Shown here: positions 62,740 through 64,000 of the stretch, in pieces
Layout of the letters: each line of letters begins with the position of its first letter
Numbering within the stretch: the stretch's first letter is position 1
Origin: Flavobacterium sp.
GTDB lineage: Bacteria > Bacteroidota > Bacteroidia > Flavobacteriales > Flavobacteriaceae
Assembly (NCBI RefSeq): GCF_027484705.1
Contig: NZ_JAIXSL010000007.1
Span: forward strand, 186,001 to 250,000
DNA length: 64,000 nucleotides
Reading direction: 5' to 3'
Notes under the pieces: model-generated
The model's input: the letters and a program-made list of their open reading frames with translations, nothing else
Database searches by the model: none
What the model was told of the DNA's origin: nothing
Made by a program: the position numbers and the translations under genes

Positions 62740-62760
62740 TTGTTCTGAACGCCAGAACAA
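62740..62760. other. Perfect hairpin in the HMG-CoA reductase-kinase spacer
   Basis: TTGTTCTG / CAGAACAA is an 8-bp stem with a 5-nt loop. No T-run follows, so it is not a clear terminator. The 146-bp spacer shows no perfect TAnnTTTG box. Confidence 0.45.
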
Positions 62761-62840
62761 ATGGAAATCGCTGCCATCTGTACTGAAAAACTTTCGATGA
62801 TAATAGTAACAAAAACATAAAATCTACGCCTAAACAAACC

Positions 62841-63752
62841 ATGAAACAGACCTTCTACAGCAACGGAAAACTTCTGATTACCAGCGAATACCTTGTGCTC
62901 GATGGCGCGAAAGCTTTGGCTTTACCCACAAAATTTGGCCAGGATTTAATCGTTGAACCCGGAAACGACCACGAAATTCAATGGACAAGCTACGACGATG
63001 ACGGAAGTTTTTGGTTTGAGGATACTTTCACCTTCGATACGATTAAAAACAAAACCGCTTTTGAGAACCAGCCCGTAAAAACCATGCTGATTGCCATTTT
63101 GCATGAAGCCTCTGTTTTGAATCCGGATTTCCTAAAACAAACGGAAGGTTATATCATCACAACTCGGCTTACGTTTCCTAAATTTTGGGGTTTGGGTACT
63201 TCTTCAACGTTGATCAATAACATTGCACAGTGGCTTCAAATCGATCCTTATACTTTACTAAGCAATACTTTTGGTGGCAGCGGTTACGACATCGCCTGTG
63301 CGCAAAACAATACACCCATTGTTTACCAACGTGTTGAAGGGAAACCAATAGTCAGCCCGGTAACTTTTCTTCCGGAATGCGCTTCGAATATCTATTTTGT
63401 GTATCTCAACCAGAAACAGAACAGCAAAAGTGCGATTGCCGCTTACCGTTCGAAATCGCATGCGCTTGAAAACCTCATTCCTGTCTTTGATGAACTTACG
63501 GATTTGATATTGCAAAACAATGATTACGACACGCTATCAACCGTTTTAAAACAACACGAGAAACAGATGAGTGAAGTTTTAGATTTGCCGGAGATTCAGA
63601 AGAATTTGTTTCCTGATTTTAATGGCGTGATCAAAAGTCTTGGCGCTTGGGGCGGTGATTTTGTTATGGTATTGTCTAAAGAAAATCCATCGCTGTATTT
63701 CAGGGGAAAAGGTTATGATACCATAGTGCCCTACACGGAAATGATCTTATAA
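62841..63752 (+). CDS. GYDIA-type GHMP kinase (mevalonate-pathway-like)
   Basis: The 303-residue protein has the GHMP kinase layout: an N-terminal FYSNGKLLITSEYLVLDG segment, the ATP-binding FWGLGTSSTLINNIAQWL and the GGSGYDIACAQ motif that gives the GYDIA group its name. Ordinary mevalonate kinases have a different motif-2 context, so the exact substrate is not certain. Its position next to HMG-CoA reductase supports a role in isoprenoid synthesis. It ends at a strong terminator. Confidence 0.92.
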   Translation: MKQTFYSNGKLLITSEYLVLDGAKALALPTKFGQDLIVEPGNDHEIQWTSYDDDGSFWFEDTFTFDTIKNKTAFENQPVKTMLIAILHEASVLNPDFLKQTEGYIITTRLTFPKFWGLGTSSTLINNIAQWLQIDPYTLLSNTFGGSGYDIACAQNNTPIVYQRVEGKPIVSPVTFLPECASNIYFVYLNQKQNSKSAIAAYRSKSHALENLIPVFDELTDLILQNNDYDTLSTVLKQHEKQMSEVLDLPEIQKNLFPDFNGVIKSLGAWGGDFVMVLSKENPSLYFRGKGYDTIVPYTEMIL

Positions 63753-63755
63753 AAA

Positions 63756-63790
63756 AAACCCGGTCTGAATAGTCAAACCGGGTTTTTATT
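63756..63790. terminator. Bidirectional intrinsic terminator
   Basis: AAACCCGGT / ACCGGGTTT is a perfect 9-bp stem with a 12-nt loop, flanked by A's on the left and TTATTTT on the right. It serves the GHMP kinase gene and the convergent gene at the window end. Confidence 0.88.
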
Positions 63791-63806
63791 TTGATGAAAT
63801 CCAATC

Positions 63807-64000
63807 TTAGTAGTTGAATTTTGCTCTGTTATCTTCAATGTCCGCTTCTTCTTTCAAAGCTGGGATCACTCTTCCTGAATACCCTCCAACCTGTGATTTC
63901 AATTTGGCTACATAATCCGCATGATTTTTAAGTGCCGGAGCTTTTGTGATTAGTGTTGGTTTTACAACATACACTCCTACAGTTCCCTCGATTGGCGCTG
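63807..64000 (-). CDS. C-terminus of a probable peptidyl-prolyl isomerase (PpiD/SurA-type), truncated by window edge
   Basis: The minus strand is open from the window end to a TAA at 63807. The last residues include EGTVGVYVVKPTL, NHADYVAKLKSQVGGYSGRV and ALKEEADIEDNRAKFNY at the C-terminus. From memory this resembles the end of the periplasmic PpiD-like foldases of Flavobacterium. Only about 64 residues are visible and no catalytic part is present, so the call is tentative. Confidence 0.6.
   Translation of the reverse strand, partial: APIEGTVGVYVVKPTLITKAPALKNHADYVAKLKSQVGGYSGRVIPALKEEADIEDNRAKFNY

Noticed and set aside
62740..62760. Terminator after the HMG-CoA reductase gene
   Set aside because: The hairpin is perfect but no T-run follows on either strand, so a terminator call is not supported; it is listed only as a hairpin.
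1..64000. tRNA, rRNA, CRISPR, insertion sequence, prophage or toxin-antitoxin genes
   Set aside because: Spacers were read for cloverleaf-like sequences, regular spacer-repeat arrays and transposase or integrase motifs; none was found. The repeats present are non-coding.

Overview
The window is a stretch of conserved chromosome from a member of the Bacteroidota, most likely a Flavobacterium or close relative. The evidence is the TAnnTTTG type -7 promoter box ahead of many genes, the absence of Shine-Dalgarno leaders, Bacteroidota-specific families (PorT, a TamA-like lipoprotein, DUF5686, DUF3098, a GYDIA-type GHMP kinase) and characteristic gene orders (ftsX-DUF3098-uppP-truB, ubiE-porT, purH-mreBCD-mrdA-rodA, surE-small membrane protein-lpxB). 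No tRNA, rRNA, transposase, integrase, phage gene or CRISPR array was seen.

Layout. 1-7.6 kb: end of a dipeptidase E gene, a CBM48 protein, PEP carboxykinase, small membrane proteins, a saccharopine dehydrogenase-like enzyme, an Lrp/AsnC regulator and a membrane zinc protease. 7.7-15.9 kb: leuS, then ftsX-DUF3098-uppP-truB, a thioredoxin-like protein, pyrH and frr. 16-28.5 kb: a DUF5686 outer-membrane protein, an SMR exporter coupled to a CPA2 antiporter, an MMPL transporter, asnS, rpoN (sigma-54), a polytopic membrane protein and a small outer-membrane barrel. 28.5-36.3 kb: a 2TM protein, folA, menaquinone methyltransferase, porT (type IX secretion), an RNA methyltransferase, tamL, fructose-bisphosphate aldolase and accD. 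36.4-45 kb: a MacB-type permease, purH and the rod-shape operon mreB-mreC-mreD-mrdA-rodA. 45-53 kb: a C-terminal processing protease, surE, lpxB, an NlpC/P60 lipoprotein, comEC and a thioredoxin. 53-60 kb: a dipeptidyl peptidase followed by three POT peptide transporters, a peptide-scavenging locus. 60-64 kb: a radical SAM protein, two mevalonate-pathway genes and the end of a probable peptidyl-prolyl isomerase gene.

The most interesting material is between genes. (i) A roughly 90-nt dispersed element occurs four times (near 3.3, 10.9, 23.7 and 47.5 kb), always on the same strand as, and just upstream of, the next gene. Its stems differ in sequence but keep pairing, which is covariation typical of a selected structure. 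(ii) A 372-bp composite inverted repeat lies between asnS and rpoN. It has 40-bp terminal inverted repeats and two hairpins whose 20-nt loops are complementary to each other. (iii) Many short spacers are built from 7-bp or 8-bp tandem units that run close to start or stop codons. (iv) A 40-codon ORF whose first residues copy the N-terminus of the adjacent Lrp regulator ends in an ATGA overlap with that regulator's start. Protein-level oddities are an enlarged A+T-rich insertion before KMSKS in LeuRS, loss of all four zinc-ribbon cysteines in AccD, one POT transporter with a changed helix-7 motif and a long extra loop, and a ComEC without the HxHxDH signature.
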